DNA of 64,000 bases from Anaerolineae bacterium (lineage in GTDB: Bacteria; Chloroflexota; Anaerolineae; Aggregatilineales; Aggregatilineaceae): contig JAHDLB010000004.1 of assembly GCA_018432315.1 (NCBI GenBank), positions 124,001-188,000 on the forward strand, written 5' to 3'. Shown here piece by piece: positions 16,099 to 26,498 of this stretch. Each line of letters begins with the position of its first letter. The stretch's first letter is position 1. The notes under the pieces were generated by a model that was not told the DNA's origin, did no database searches, and was given only the letters and a program-made list of their open reading frames with translations. The translations under genes and the position numbers were made by a program.

Positions 16099-17766
16099 AT
16101 GCGCAAACTTTCATACCTTCTCCTTGTTCTGGCGTTGGCGCTGCCGCTGGCCCTGCCCTTCGCTCCGGCGCTGGCACAAGAATCGGCCACCGTGGTGGCG
16201 GCCCTCGAAACCTACAACGAAAATTTGCCCGCCGGCTACGGCAACATCTCGGTCGCCGACCTGTCGGTGGAGATGATCGACAAGCCGGACCTGGTGCTGG
16301 TCGATGTGCGCCAGCCGGAAGAGTACGCCGAGGCCCACATTCCGGGCGCGTTCAACATCCCGCTCCGCGAGCTGGCGCAGACTCTCGACAAGCTGCCCGA
16401 CCTCGACGCCGAGATCGTCGTCTACTGCGGATCGGCCTTCCGCTCGTCGATTGCCATGACCTCGCTCCAGGTGCTGGGCTACACCAACGTCCGCAACATG
16501 GCGGGCGGTTTTGCCGCGTGGCAGGGTGAGGAATTCGCCACGACCACCGACGTCACCGAGGCGGAAGCCGGCGACGCGCCCGAGGTCGATCCGGAAGTGC
16601 TTGCCGCCGTGGACGCGCAGCTCGCCGGCCTGCCGCAAGGCTGGGGCTCGGTCAAGGCCGAGGACCTCAACGTCGAGCTGATCGAGAACCCGCCCGCGCT
16701 GCTGATCGACGTGCGCACCCCCACCGAGTGGGAAGAGAAGGGCTACATCGCCGGTGCCGTCAACCAGCCGCTGGAGCAGTTCATGAGCTTCGCCGGTGAG
16801 TGGCCCGAAGACAAAGACGCCAACATCGTGATCTACTGCGCGGCTGGTCACCGGGGCAACATGGCCGCGACCCTGATGCGCACCCTGGGCTACACCAACG
16901 TCCGCAACCTGGCGGGCGGCTTCGGCGCCTGGTCGACCGCGGGCCTGCCCTTCGAGGGCGGCGAGCCTGCCCCGGCGGAGGCGGCGGTTGAAGAATTCGA
17001 CCCGGTCGCGCTGTGGTCGGATTACCTGGCCGGGATGCCCGCCAGCTTCAACGCCGTTCGCGTGGGCGACGCGGCGGAGCAGGTCGCATCCAACCCGGAG
17101 CTGGTGATCGTGGACGTGCGCACGGTGGATGAATACACCGAAGGCCACATCGCGGGCGCGCTCAACATCCCGCTCACCGAGGTGACCGATCACCTGGACA
17201 TGCTGCCCAACCTGGACGACCCGATCCTGGTCGTGTGCGGTAGCGGCCACCGCTCGGCGATGGCGATGGTAGCGCTCAACCTGTTGGGCTACGACGGCGC
17301 GACCAGCATGCTGTCGGGCATGAGCGCCTGGACGGGCGCGGGGTACGACGTCACCACCGAGCCAGCCGAGGCCGAGGCCGGCGCCGCGCCGGAGGTCGAT
17401 CCTGCCGTGTTCGAGATGGTGGACGCCTACATGAAGGCGATCCCGGCGGGCTTCTACACGATCAAGGCCGACGATCTGAACCTGGCGCTGATCGAGAACC
17501 CGCCCGCGCTGATCGACGTGCGCACCAACTCCGAGGTCGAGCAGGGCATCATCGGCGGCGCGACTCACATCGAACTGCGCGAATTCATGAACCGCATGGG
17601 CGACTGGCCGGAGGACAAGACTCAGCCGGTCGTGGTCTACGCGCTCGGCCACCGCTCGGTGATCGCGATGATGGCGATGCAGATGCTGGGCTATGAGGAT
17701 GTGCGCTCGCTGGCGGGCGGCGTCAACGCCTGGACCGGCGCGGACTACCCGCTCGTTACCGAGTAG
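16099..17766 (+). CDS. Secreted protein with four rhodanese domains
   Basis: A 555-residue exported protein (signal peptide cut near ALAQ, residue 27) with four tandem rhodanese-like domains, roughly residues 37-147, 172-285, 302-417 and 438-553. Rhodaneses carry sulfane sulfur on a loop cysteine. Domains 1-3 keep it (C110 in CGSAFRS, C247 in CAAGHRG, C380 in CGSGHRS). Domain 4 has Ala515 and a shorter loop (ALGHRS), so it should be inactive. GGAGG precedes the ATG. It follows the selenocytochrome by 68 bases in the same direction and is ended by a strong terminator. Likely a periplasmic or surface sulfur carrier partnering the cytochrome. Confidence 0.92.
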   Translation: MRKLSYLLLVLALALPLALPFAPALAQESATVVAALETYNENLPAGYGNISVADLSVEMIDKPDLVLVDVRQPEEYAEAHIPGAFNIPLRELAQTLDKLPDLDAEIVVYCGSAFRSSIAMTSLQVLGYTNVRNMAGGFAAWQGEEFATTTDVTEAEAGDAPEVDPEVLAAVDAQLAGLPQGWGSVKAEDLNVELIENPPALLIDVRTPTEWEEKGYIAGAVNQPLEQFMSFAGEWPEDKDANIVIYCAAGHRGNMAATLMRTLGYTNVRNLAGGFGAWSTAGLPFEGGEPAPAEAAVEEFDPVALWSDYLAGMPASFNAVRVGDAAEQVASNPELVIVDVRTVDEYTEGHIAGALNIPLTEVTDHLDMLPNLDDPILVVCGSGHRSAMAMVALNLLGYDGATSMLSGMSAWTGAGYDVTTEPAEAEAGAAPEVDPAVFEMVDAYMKAIPAGFYTIKADDLNLALIENPPALIDVRTNSEVEQGIIGGATHIELREFMNRMGDWPEDKTQPVVVYALGHRSVIAMMAMQMLGYEDVRSLAGGVNAWTGADYPLVTE

Positions 17767-17796
17767 TCTCCGACCGACCGAACACACTGTCACTGG

Positions 17797-17825
17797 GACC
17801 CCGGCAGCGCCGGGGTCTTTCGTTT
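17797..17825 (+). terminator. Rho-independent terminator after the rhodanese gene
   Basis: Perfect 9-bp stem GACCCCGGC/GCCGGGGTC with loop AGC, followed by TTTCGTTT. It closes the selenocytochrome-rhodanese transcript. Confidence 0.9.
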
Positions 17826-17934
17826 GCGACACGCGCCCCCCTGGAACATCCCGATTACCCCCACCCGGCGCAAACGCGTTATCACTATACAGCGTTTCAT
17901 CGAACGACATCACCATCACTCGAAGGGGTCTATT

Positions 17935-19941
17935 GTGTTAAGTTTGGCTGACGAACGGCAGCGCCGGTTAGTTCTCGATTCATTGTGGTTGGGCATCGTG
18001 GGCGCGGCGGCGGCTCAAGTCTTCACGTTTTTGCTCGGGCTGGCCCAGCGCCTGCTGCTGGACGGCATCGCGGGCTACAAGCCGCCCGGCCTGCCCAACG
18101 AGGGCGGCACGCTGGTCGAGGTCGCCGGCTCTCACGGGCTGTGGCTGATCCCGGTCGTGACGACGCTGGGCGGCCTGCTCGCCGGGGTGCTGGTGTATTC
18201 GCTGGCGCCGGAGGCGGAGGGCCACGGCACCGACTCGGCGGTGAAGGCGGTCCACCGGGCGGGCGGCTTCATCCGCGGGCGGGTGGTGCCGCTCAAGATG
18301 GTCGCCTCGGCCATCACGATCGGATCGGGCGGGGCTGCCGGGCGCGAGGGGCCGACCGCGCTGATCGCCGCCGGGGTGGGCTCGGTCTACGCCACCGTGC
18401 GCCACCGGTCGGACGACGAGCGCCGGCTGCTGGTGCTGATCGGCATTTCGGCGGGGCTGTCGGCCATTTTCCGCACGCCCATCGGCGCGGCGGTGTTCGC
18501 CATCGAAGTGCTGTACAGCGACATGGAATTCGAAACCGGCGCGCTGCTGTATACCATGCTGGCCTCGGTCGTCGCGTACACGGTGGGCGGCATGATCTCC
18601 GGCTGGGAGCCGCTGTTCCAGGTGCCGGCGAACCTGGGCGTCGAGCACGCCGCCGAATACCTGGAATACGCCGCCCTGGGCATCGCCGGCGGGCTGATCG
18701 CCGCGCTGCTGCCGGTGATCTTCTACGGCGCGCGCGACCTGTTTCACCGCCTGCCGATGCGCCCCCACTTCAAGCCAGCCGTGGGCGGGCTGGCGGTGGG
18801 CCTGATGGCGCTCGGCATGCCTGAAGTGCTGGGCGGCGGTTACGGCTGGATCCAGCGAGCGATGGACGGCAACATGGCCGTCGGACTGATGCTCGCCCTG
18901 GTGTTCGCCAAGCTCCTGGCGATGGCGCTCACCGTCGGGTCCGGCGGATCGGGCGGCGTGTTCGCGCCGAGCCTGTTCGTCGGCGCGATGCTGGGCGGCG
19001 TCCTGGCCGACCTGTTCAACCAGCCGCCCGCCGGATTCGTGATCGTGGGGATGGCCGCCGTCTTCAGCGGGGCGGGGCGCGTGCCGTTCGCCACGCTGTT
19101 CATGGTGCCCGAGATGACCGGCGGCTACCAACTGCTGGCCCCGGCAGCGCTGGTCGTCACGCTGAGCTATCTCGTCCAGGTGACGTGTTCGGGCCGGCTG
19201 AAATACAAGAGCCTGTACGAGGCCCAGGTGCCCACCCGCCGCCCGCGCGACGTCGATCTGCTGGAAGGGATCACCGTAGCCGACGCGATGACGACCGACT
19301 TCGACCGCGTGACGCCGGGCATGTCGCTCAAAGAGCTGGCGAACGAATTCGACCGCACCCACCACCACGGCTTCACCGTGCTGGACGACGAAGGCAGCCT
19401 GTTCGGCGTCGTCACCCTGGGCGACCTGGAAAAAGCCATGCTGAGGCCGGACTTCGAGACGCGGACCGTGGCCGACATTGCCACCACCACCGGGCTGGCG
19501 GTCGGCTATCCTGACGAATCGATGAGCACGGCGCTGTGGCGCATGGGGGTGCGCGGGGTGGGCCGCCTGCCGATCATCACGCGCGACGACCAGCGGCGCG
19601 TGGTGGGCGTGCTGCGCCGCCGGGACGTGGTCCGGGCCTACGAGCACGCCATCGCCAGCCGGAAGGATACCAGCGCCCGCCTGCGCGAGCTGCGCGAGGC
19701 CCACGAGGGCAACGTGCGGGTGATCGAGGTGGACGTCTCGAAAAACCTGGCGCTCGAAGGCAAGACCGTGCGCGAGATCGCGCAGGACCTGCCGCCGGAC
19801 TGCATCATGGTGGCGATCCGGCGGAACAAGCGGGTGCTCATCCCGCACGGCGACACGATCATTCGCGAGGGCGATCACGTGGTCACGGTCGCCAGCGAGA
19901 GCTGCGCGCCCCAGGTCGAGCGGGTGTTCCAGCCAGAGTGA
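17935..19941 (+). CDS. CLC chloride channel/antiporter with CBS pair and TrkA-C domain
   Basis: A 668-residue CLC-family transporter. The membrane part holds the selectivity motifs GSGGAAGREGP (E138 is the gating glutamate that marks a proton-coupled antiporter) and GGVFAPSLF. It is followed by two CBS domains (about residues 440-570), which usually bind adenine nucleotides, and a C-terminal TrkA-C/RCK-C domain (from about 590) that often binds small ligands. A GTG start at 17935 is chosen because AAGGGG precedes it at good spacing and the hydrophobic region starts soon after. It is separated from the rhodanese gene by a terminator. Confidence 0.9.
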   Translation: MLSLADERQRRLVLDSLWLGIVGAAAAQVFTFLLGLAQRLLLDGIAGYKPPGLPNEGGTLVEVAGSHGLWLIPVVTTLGGLLAGVLVYSLAPEAEGHGTDSAVKAVHRAGGFIRGRVVPLKMVASAITIGSGGAAGREGPTALIAAGVGSVYATVRHRSDDERRLLVLIGISAGLSAIFRTPIGAAVFAIEVLYSDMEFETGALLYTMLASVVAYTVGGMISGWEPLFQVPANLGVEHAAEYLEYAALGIAGGLIAALLPVIFYGARDLFHRLPMRPHFKPAVGGLAVGLMALGMPEVLGGGYGWIQRAMDGNMAVGLMLALVFAKLLAMALTVGSGGSGGVFAPSLFVGAMLGGVLADLFNQPPAGFVIVGMAAVFSGAGRVPFATLFMVPEMTGGYQLLAPAALVVTLSYLVQVTCSGRLKYKSLYEAQVPTRRPRDVDLLEGITVADAMTTDFDRVTPGMSLKELANEFDRTHHHGFTVLDDEGSLFGVVTLGDLEKAMLRPDFETRTVADIATTTGLAVGYPDESMSTALWRMGVRGVGRLPIITRDDQRRVVGVLRRRDVVRAYEHAIASRKDTSARLRELREAHEGNVRVIEVDVSKNLALEGKTVREIAQDLPPDCIMVAIRRNKRVLIPHGDTIIREGDHVVTVASESCAPQVERVFQPE

Positions 19942-19954
19942 TCGCGCAGCCCGC

Positions 19955-19995
19955 AAAAAAAGCGCGCCCCTGCACCCTCGCCGGGCAGGGGCGCG
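19955..19995 (-). terminator. Terminator of the sugar-dehydrogenase gene
   Basis: Arms CGCGCCCCTGC (19963-19973) and GCAGGGGCGCG (19985-19995) form an 11-bp stem. On the minus strand it is followed by a run of T (19961-19955). It lies between the convergent CLC and dehydrogenase genes and may also slow plus-strand transcription. Confidence 0.85.
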
Positions 19996-20017
19996 ATTCC
20001 GTTCGGAACCGTGAGCG

Positions 20018-21220
20018 TTACTGGCCGGGCACGACCTTCAACACCGCGCCACCGTGATCAACCACGTACAGCTCGCCGCTCTCGTCCTCACCGAACGAGC
20101 TGATCTGCCGCCCGGATTCGAGCGCGACCTGGGTCTGCCACGTCCCGTCCGCGTCCTGCCAGCCGGTCCAGATCGTGCCGGTGCACCAATCACCGTAGAG
20201 GTAGACGCCCTGCAAACCCGGCACCTCGGCCCCGCGGTAGACATACCCGCCGGTGATCGAGCAGCGGCCATTGCTGTGCCCGTATTCGAAGATCGGCATC
20301 ACCACGTCCGAGGCGGGCGGATTGCCCGAAAAGTCGTGGGTGCCCTCGATGGCGTTCCAGCCGTAGTTCTCGCCGCCGGGGCTGTCGGCGGGCTGGAAGC
20401 TGACCTCTTCCCAACTGTACTGCCCCACGTCGGCGATGTACAGGTCGCCCGTCTCGCGGTCGAAGCTGAAGCGCCACGCGTTGCGCAGGCCCCACGCCCA
20501 GATCTCCGGGCGGGCGGTGTCGTTGCCCACGAACGGGTTATCGTCCGGGACGAGATAGCCCTGCTCGGTGTCGACGTCGATGCGCAGCAGCGTGCCCAAC
20601 AGGGTGCCCAGGTTCTGGCCGTTCCCCTGCGGATCGCCGCCGGAGCCGCCGTCACCCAGCGATATGTACAGGTAACCGTCCGGCCCGAAGTCCATGTGCC
20701 CGCCGTTGTGGTTGCCGTAGGGCTGCGGGACGTACAACAGTTGGACCTCGCTCGCCGGGTCGGCCCGGTTGGGATCGTCGGGCGAGACGGTGTAACGCGC
20801 CACGACCGTCCCGTGATTCTCGCGCTCGGTGTAGTTGATGAAGAACTGCCCGTTGGTCGCGTAGTCCGGGTGGAACGCCAGCCCCAGCAGGCCGCGCTCG
20901 GTATAGTCGGCGCTGCGGGCTTCCTGGCTGATCAGCTCGGACACGTCGAGAAACGGCGTGTCGAGCACCGCGCCGTCCTGCCAGACTTTGATCAGGCCGC
21001 CTTGCTCGAGGATGAACAGCCGGCCCGAGCCATCCCCGGCATGGGTGACGTACAGCGGGCGCGACAGGCCGCTGGCGACTTCGTCCAACTGGAAGGCGGC
21101 GGGCTGCTGGGCCGCCGCGCTGCTGACCGGCAGATTGTCGCTGAACGGGGCGAAGGCAAAAAGCGCCACAGCGACGATCACCGGAACGACGATCACGGTC
21201 AATAATACGGTTCGTCTCAT
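20018..21220 (-). CDS. PQQ-dependent sugar dehydrogenase family protein (GSDH/Asd-type)
   Basis: A 400-residue exported six-bladed beta-propeller of the glucose/sorbosone dehydrogenase family. An N-terminal signal/anchor helix (residues 4-25) is followed by the family signatures SGLSRPLYVTHAGDGSGRLF, NHNGGHMDFGPDGYLYIS (carrying the putative catalytic His) and RNAWRFSFD. It should oxidise an aldose or similar substrate outside the cell with PQQ or a related cofactor; no PQQ biosynthesis genes are nearby, so the cofactor and substrate are uncertain. Single-gene unit with its own terminator. Confidence 0.85.
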   Translation of the reverse strand: MRRTVLLTVIVVPVIVAVALFAFAPFSDNLPVSSAAAQQPAAFQLDEVASGLSRPLYVTHAGDGSGRLFILEQGGLIKVWQDGAVLDTPFLDVSELISQEARSADYTERGLLGLAFHPDYATNGQFFINYTERENHGTVVARYTVSPDDPNRADPASEVQLLYVPQPYGNHNGGHMDFGPDGYLYISLGDGGSGGDPQGNGQNLGTLLGTLLRIDVDTEQGYLVPDDNPFVGNDTARPEIWAWGLRNAWRFSFDRETGDLYIADVGQYSWEEVSFQPADSPGGENYGWNAIEGTHDFSGNPPASDVVMPIFEYGHSNGRCSITGGYVYRGAEVPGLQGVYLYGDWCTGTIWTGWQDADGTWQTQVALESGRQISSFGEDESGELYVVDHGGAVLKVVPGQ

Positions 21221-21458
21221 CCACCTGTCCTCAACTCACTCATTTCTTACACAGATTGTTTCTATCCGCGATCTTAAGCACGCGGGCGGGTTGGTGACAA
21301 ACGGGGAAGTGATTTACGTCAGTCTAAACGTTGCCAAGCGCCACTGTAATGAGGGTATCCCTCTTGTTACTCTAAGACGGAACGAACACGCTGAGCCGGG
21401 CAAAGCACGGCAGAAGCATTAGCGCGTATCTTACAAGGGAACCTTAGCGGAGCAACCC

Positions 21459-22526
21459 ATGAGTCTATACATCTTGTCTAAGGAGAAGCTCCCTGCGTTC
21501 GTCGAGGCGCTGCAAGCCGGTTTCCGGGTGGTGGGCCCTGTCCGCACCCCAACCGGCTTCGCGTTCGAGGAGATCACGCAGGCCGATCAACTCCAGCTAG
21601 ACTACACCACGACGATTCTGCCCCCGAAAAAATACTTCTTGCCCCAACGTGAAACGCTGTTCAAGTATCACACCGGCAGCAACCCCGAAGGCGCGCAATC
21701 GGTCGACGTCGAGCCTGTGTTCCAGGACGTTCAGCCCACCGTGATCTTCGGCATGCACACGTGCGACATGAGCGGCATCATGCTCTACGACAAGGTCTTC
21801 TCCGAAGGCTTTCGCGACGAGCACTACATGACGCGCCGGGACAAGATGGTGATCATCGGGATCGAATGCCTGCATCCTTGCGACGACGCCTCGTTTTGCA
21901 AGGATATGGGCACCCTCACCGCGCCGCCGATTTACGACCTGCACATGACCGAAGTCGACGACGACTACCTGATCGACACGGGCAGCGAGAAAGGCGAGCG
22001 CCTGCTGCTGAACTATTCGGAAGCAAAGATGGCGACGACCGACCACATGCAGCGGTTGGGCCGCGTGCTGTCGGCCAAGTGGCCGCGCTTCCGCATGCGC
22101 CTGAAGATGAGCAAGGACCAGACGCCGTCCCTGCTGACCCTGGGCTACAACGCGCACATCTGGGAAGAACTGGGCGAGCGCTGCCTGGCCTGTGGATCGT
22201 GCACCAACGTCTGCCCGACGTGCTTTTGCTTCGACGTGCAAGACGAGCTGGACATCAACATGCAGGACGGCGAGCGCGTCCGGGTGTGGGACTCGTGCCA
22301 GCTTCACGAGTTCGCGCTGGTGGCAGGCGGCCACAACTTCCGCGAGAGCAAGGCGTCGCGCGTGCGGCACCGCCTGATGCGCAAGGGCAAGTATATCAAG
22401 CAGGTGCACGGCCTGAGCGGCTGCACCGGCTGTGGGCGCTGCGAGCGGGCCTGCCTGGTGGACATCACGATCCCCGGCACGCTCAACGCCCTGCACGACG
22501 AGATGAAAGTCGAATCGGGTGTATAG
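21459..22526 (+). CDS. hydB: Group 3b [NiFe] hydrogenase, beta (FeS) subunit
   Basis: A 355-residue iron-sulfur subunit of the sulfhydrogenase/NAD(P)-linked hydrogenase type (HydB/HyhB). C-terminal cysteine sets CLACGSCTNVCP (about residue 243) and CTGCGRCERACLVD (about 330) bind two [4Fe-4S] clusters and relay electrons between the gamma (flavin) and delta subunits. It opens a four-gene hydrogenase operon in the order beta-gamma-delta-alpha, the usual order for group 3b. The 238-base upstream gap should hold the promoter and contains a GAGGG-TAT-CCCTC palindrome near 21351. Confidence 0.9.
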   Translation: MSLYILSKEKLPAFVEALQAGFRVVGPVRTPTGFAFEEITQADQLQLDYTTTILPPKKYFLPQRETLFKYHTGSNPEGAQSVDVEPVFQDVQPTVIFGMHTCDMSGIMLYDKVFSEGFRDEHYMTRRDKMVIIGIECLHPCDDASFCKDMGTLTAPPIYDLHMTEVDDDYLIDTGSEKGERLLLNYSEAKMATTDHMQRLGRVLSAKWPRFRMRLKMSKDQTPSLLTLGYNAHIWEELGERCLACGSCTNVCPTCFCFDVQDELDINMQDGERVRVWDSCQLHEFALVAGGHNFRESKASRVRHRLMRKGKYIKQVHGLSGCTGCGRCERACLVDITIPGTLNALHDEMKVESGV

Positions 22527-22540
22527 AGACGAGGTGGCCG

Positions 22541-23410
22541 ATGATTCCTAACCTGACAACTACGACAACGCCTCGGGCATATAATGGGCACACCTCGATC
22601 TATCTCCCTACCATTGCCACCATCGAAGATGTCCATAACGAGACCGAGCTGGAGAAAATCTATACCGTCCGGCTGCCCGGCGGCCAGAACCTGGGCCACA
22701 CCCCCGGCCAGTTCGTGATGGTGTCCCTGCCCGGCGTGGGCGAGGCGCCGATCAGCGTGATGTCGTCGCCCAGCCGCACCGGGCAGACCTTCCGGCTGTG
22801 CATTCGCAACGCCGGCGACCTGACCAACGTCATCCACCAGTTGAAACCCGGCGACAAGGTCGGCATTCGCGGCCCGTTCGGGCGCGGCTTCCCGGTGGAC
22901 CTGTACAAAGGCAAAGACGTGCTGATCGCCGCCGGCGGCCTGGGGCTGGCGCCCGCCCGCTCGTTGATCGACGAGATCCTCGACAACCGGGCCAACTTCG
23001 GGCGCCTGATCATCCTGTACGGCGCGCGCTCGCCCGCCGAGATCCTGTTCCGCGATGCGCTGGCCGAATGGAACGAGCGTGACGACGTCGAATCGCTGCT
23101 CACGGTCGACCGGCCCGACGAGGCGTGGCTGGGGCACGTGGGCGTGATCACGCGGCTGTTCGAGCACATTCAGGTCAACCCCTACCACACCGTCGCCATC
23201 ACGGTTGGCCCGCCCGTTATGTACCGTTTCGTCGTGATGGAGCTGCTTGGCAAGGGCCTGACGCCCGAGCAGATCTGGATGAGCTTCGAGCGCCGCATGA
23301 AGTGCGGCGTGGGCAAATGCGGCCACTGCCAGGTGAACCATCGCTATAGCTGCCAGGATGGTCCGGCCTGGACCTATGCTGAAGCCCTTGCCTTCGAGGA
23401 GGCGCTCTAA
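22541..23410 (+). CDS. hydG: Group 3b [NiFe] hydrogenase, gamma (FAD/NAD(P)-binding) subunit
   Basis: A 289-residue flavoprotein of the ferredoxin-NADP reductase/dihydroorotate dehydrogenase electron-transfer family. FAD-binding region SVMSSPSRTG; pyridine nucleotide fold starts at LIAAGGLGLAPARSLID. A C-terminal CGVGKCGHC...C pattern binds a [2Fe-2S] cluster. It exchanges hydride with NAD(P)H. GAGGTG precedes the ATG 14 bases past hydB. Its TAA overlaps the next ATG by one base. Confidence 0.9.
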   Translation: MIPNLTTTTTPRAYNGHTSIYLPTIATIEDVHNETELEKIYTVRLPGGQNLGHTPGQFVMVSLPGVGEAPISVMSSPSRTGQTFRLCIRNAGDLTNVIHQLKPGDKVGIRGPFGRGFPVDLYKGKDVLIAAGGLGLAPARSLIDEILDNRANFGRLIILYGARSPAEILFRDALAEWNERDDVESLLTVDRPDEAWLGHVGVITRLFEHIQVNPYHTVAITVGPPVMYRFVVMELLGKGLTPEQIWMSFERRMKCGVGKCGHCQVNHRYSCQDGPAWTYAEALAFEEAL

Positions 23411-24243
23411 TGTCTGCAAAACCCAAAATCGCCTTCTTCGACTTCACCAGTTGTGAAGGCTGCCAGTTAACCGTGATCGATGCGCTGCAAACCCACCTCG
23501 GCCTGCTGGACCTCGTCGAAATCGTGCAGTTCCGCGAGGCGATGAGCGAAAAGGGCCAGAACTACCAGATCGCCTTCGTCGAAGGCTCGTGCACGCGCAA
23601 GAGCGACGAGGCCCGCCTGCTGGCGATCCGCGAGCAGGCCAGCGCCGTCGTGGCGCTGGGCGCCTGCGCGCACCTGGGCGGCGTGAACAGCATGAAAAAT
23701 CGCTGGCCGATCGAAAACGTCCAGACGTATGTCTACGGCCAGAACGGCAAAGACGCGTACGAAAGCTACCCGGCCCGGCCCATCTCGGCGGTGATCAAAG
23801 TCGACGCCGTGATCCCCGGCTGCCCGATCGACCGCCACGAGTTCCTGCGTGTCGTGCAGATGATGCTCCAGGGCCGCACGCCCCGCCTGCCGGACTATCC
23901 GCTGTGCGTGGAGTGCAAGCTGCGGGAAAACGCCTGCCTCAACACGCTGGGCATTCTCTGCCTGGGGCCGATCACGCGCGCGGGCTGCGAGGCCATCTGC
24001 CCCAGCTATGGCGACGGTTGCGAAGGCTGCCGCGGCTGGCATCCCGAGGCCAACTTCGACTACATGCGGGAGATCCTCCGCGGGCACGGCCTGAGCGATC
24101 ACGAGATCGATGCCCGGTTCACCATGTTCAACCACTACCAGATGGAGCAGATGAGCGGGCACGCTCCGCTGAGCGAGGCCGTCGCCCCGGTTACCGACAC
24201 CAGCCTCCCGACATCCAGCTTCGCGGCGCCGAAGGAGGACTAG
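23410..24243 (+). CDS. hydD: Group 3b [NiFe] hydrogenase, delta (small) subunit
   Basis: A 277-residue hydrogenase small subunit. Proximal cluster ligands start with C15-E-G-C18 (SCEGCQLTVIDAL), followed by GSCTRK, ACAHLGG and PGCP. More cysteines (CVECKLRENAC, CPSYGDGCEGC) may hold further clusters. No Tat signal, so the enzyme is cytoplasmic, as expected for group 3. Overlaps the gamma gene by 1 base and sits 4 bases before the large subunit. Confidence 0.92.
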   Translation: MSAKPKIAFFDFTSCEGCQLTVIDALQTHLGLLDLVEIVQFREAMSEKGQNYQIAFVEGSCTRKSDEARLLAIREQASAVVALGACAHLGGVNSMKNRWPIENVQTYVYGQNGKDAYESYPARPISAVIKVDAVIPGCPIDRHEFLRVVQMMLQGRTPRLPDYPLCVECKLRENACLNTLGILCLGPITRAGCEAICPSYGDGCEGCRGWHPEANFDYMREILRGHGLSDHEIDARFTMFNHYQMEQMSGHAPLSEAVAPVTDTSLPTSSFAAPKED

Positions 24244-24247
24244 CACC

Positions 24248-25549
<1,302 letters not shown>

Positions 25550-25629
25550 TCCGGCGAATCGTGCCGGGAACAGCGGAGGGGCGCTCTGGGCGCCTCTCCG
25601 GCCCCCGGCAGAGGGCGAGGCAGTCCGTG

Positions 25630-26103
25630 ATGGACAGGCACCCAACCACGCTGATCCTGGGCACCGGCAACCCCCTGATGGGGGATGACGCCGTGGGCGT
25701 GATCGCCGTCCAGCGGCTGCGGGAACATCCCGCGCTGCCGCCGGGGGTGGACGTCGTCGACGGCGGCACCGACGGGCTGGGCCTGATCCCGCTGATGGAG
25801 CCGTATGGCCGCGTGATCCTGGTGGACGCTGTGCCGATGGGCCTGTCCCCCGGCGCGATCCGGCGCTTCACCTGGGACGACGCCCGGCTGGTCGGGCACG
25901 GGCGCAGCCTTTCGCTGCACCAGACCGACCTGACCGACGCCCTGATCCTGGCAGAGACTCTCGGCTGCCTGCCGCCCGAAGTTGTGTTCTACGGCGTTCA
26001 ACCGCACACTATGGAATGGGATCAATCCCTCAGCCCGGCTGTTGAGCGCGCGCTGTCCCCCTTAATAGAGGCCCTGATCGCTGAAGTCAGGAGTGAAAGC
26101 TGA
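25630..26103 (+). CDS. Hydrogenase maturation endopeptidase (HycI/HoxW family)
   Basis: A 157-residue protease that trims the large-subunit C-terminus after nickel insertion. It shows the family motif GTGNPLMGDDAVG with its metal-binding acidic residue, and VDGGTDGLGL in the middle. The ATG at 25630 is preferred over upstream frame extensions, which are low-complexity. It follows hydA by 80 bases and is the only maturation gene here; hyp genes must lie elsewhere. Confidence 0.88.
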   Translation: MDRHPTTLILGTGNPLMGDDAVGVIAVQRLREHPALPPGVDVVDGGTDGLGLIPLMEPYGRVILVDAVPMGLSPGAIRRFTWDDARLVGHGRSLSLHQTDLTDALILAETLGCLPPEVVFYGVQPHTMEWDQSLSPAVERALSPLIEALIAEVRSES

Positions 26104-26104
26104 G

Positions 26105-26497
26105 ATGACGATTAAGATTCTGATTATCGATGACGATCCCGATCTCGTGCTGGCCGCGCGGATGCCGCTCGAACAGGCCGGTTACGAGGTCTTCTCCGCG
26201 GGGACCCTGGAAGAAGGGCTCGCCGCCGTGGACACGATCAAGCCCAACCTGATCATCCTGGACGTGATGATGGACACGCACACCGCGGGCTTCCAGCTCG
26301 CGCAGAAACTGCACGGCGCGGGCGCCAAGCCCGAGCACCAGGCCATCCCGATCCTGATGGTGACCGCCGTCCACCAGACGACGCCGCTGCGCTTCTCGCC
26401 AGACGACGACTACCTGCCGGTTGACGCCTTCATCGACAAGCCCATCGATCCCAAGACTCTGCTGGCTCAAGTGTCTACGCTGCTGCAAAAGACCTGA
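26105..26497 (+). CDS. Single-domain response regulator
   Basis: A 130-residue receiver domain with no output domain. Acidic pocket DDD at 9-11, phosphoacceptor D53 in ILDVMMD, conserved Thr in VTAVH and Lys in FIDKPID. AGGAG lies 11 bases before the ATG. It begins 1 base past the protease stop and is followed 1 base later by a histidine kinase, so the hydrogenase, protease, receiver and kinase are probably one transcript. Confidence 0.88.
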   Translation: MTIKILIIDDDPDLVLAARMPLEQAGYEVFSAGTLEEGLAAVDTIKPNLIILDVMMDTHTAGFQLAQKLHGAGAKPEHQAIPILMVTAVHQTTPLRFSPDDDYLPVDAFIDKPIDPKTLLAQVSTLLQKT

Positions 26498-26498
26498 G

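Noticed and set aside
17584-17650. Second selenocysteine site in rhodanese domain 4
   Set aside because: The loop residue is a normal Ala codon and the frame has no UGA.
17980-19956. Long minus-strand frame opposite the CLC transporter
   Set aside because: Antisense to a full-length CLC/CBS/TrkA-C protein with all motifs intact.
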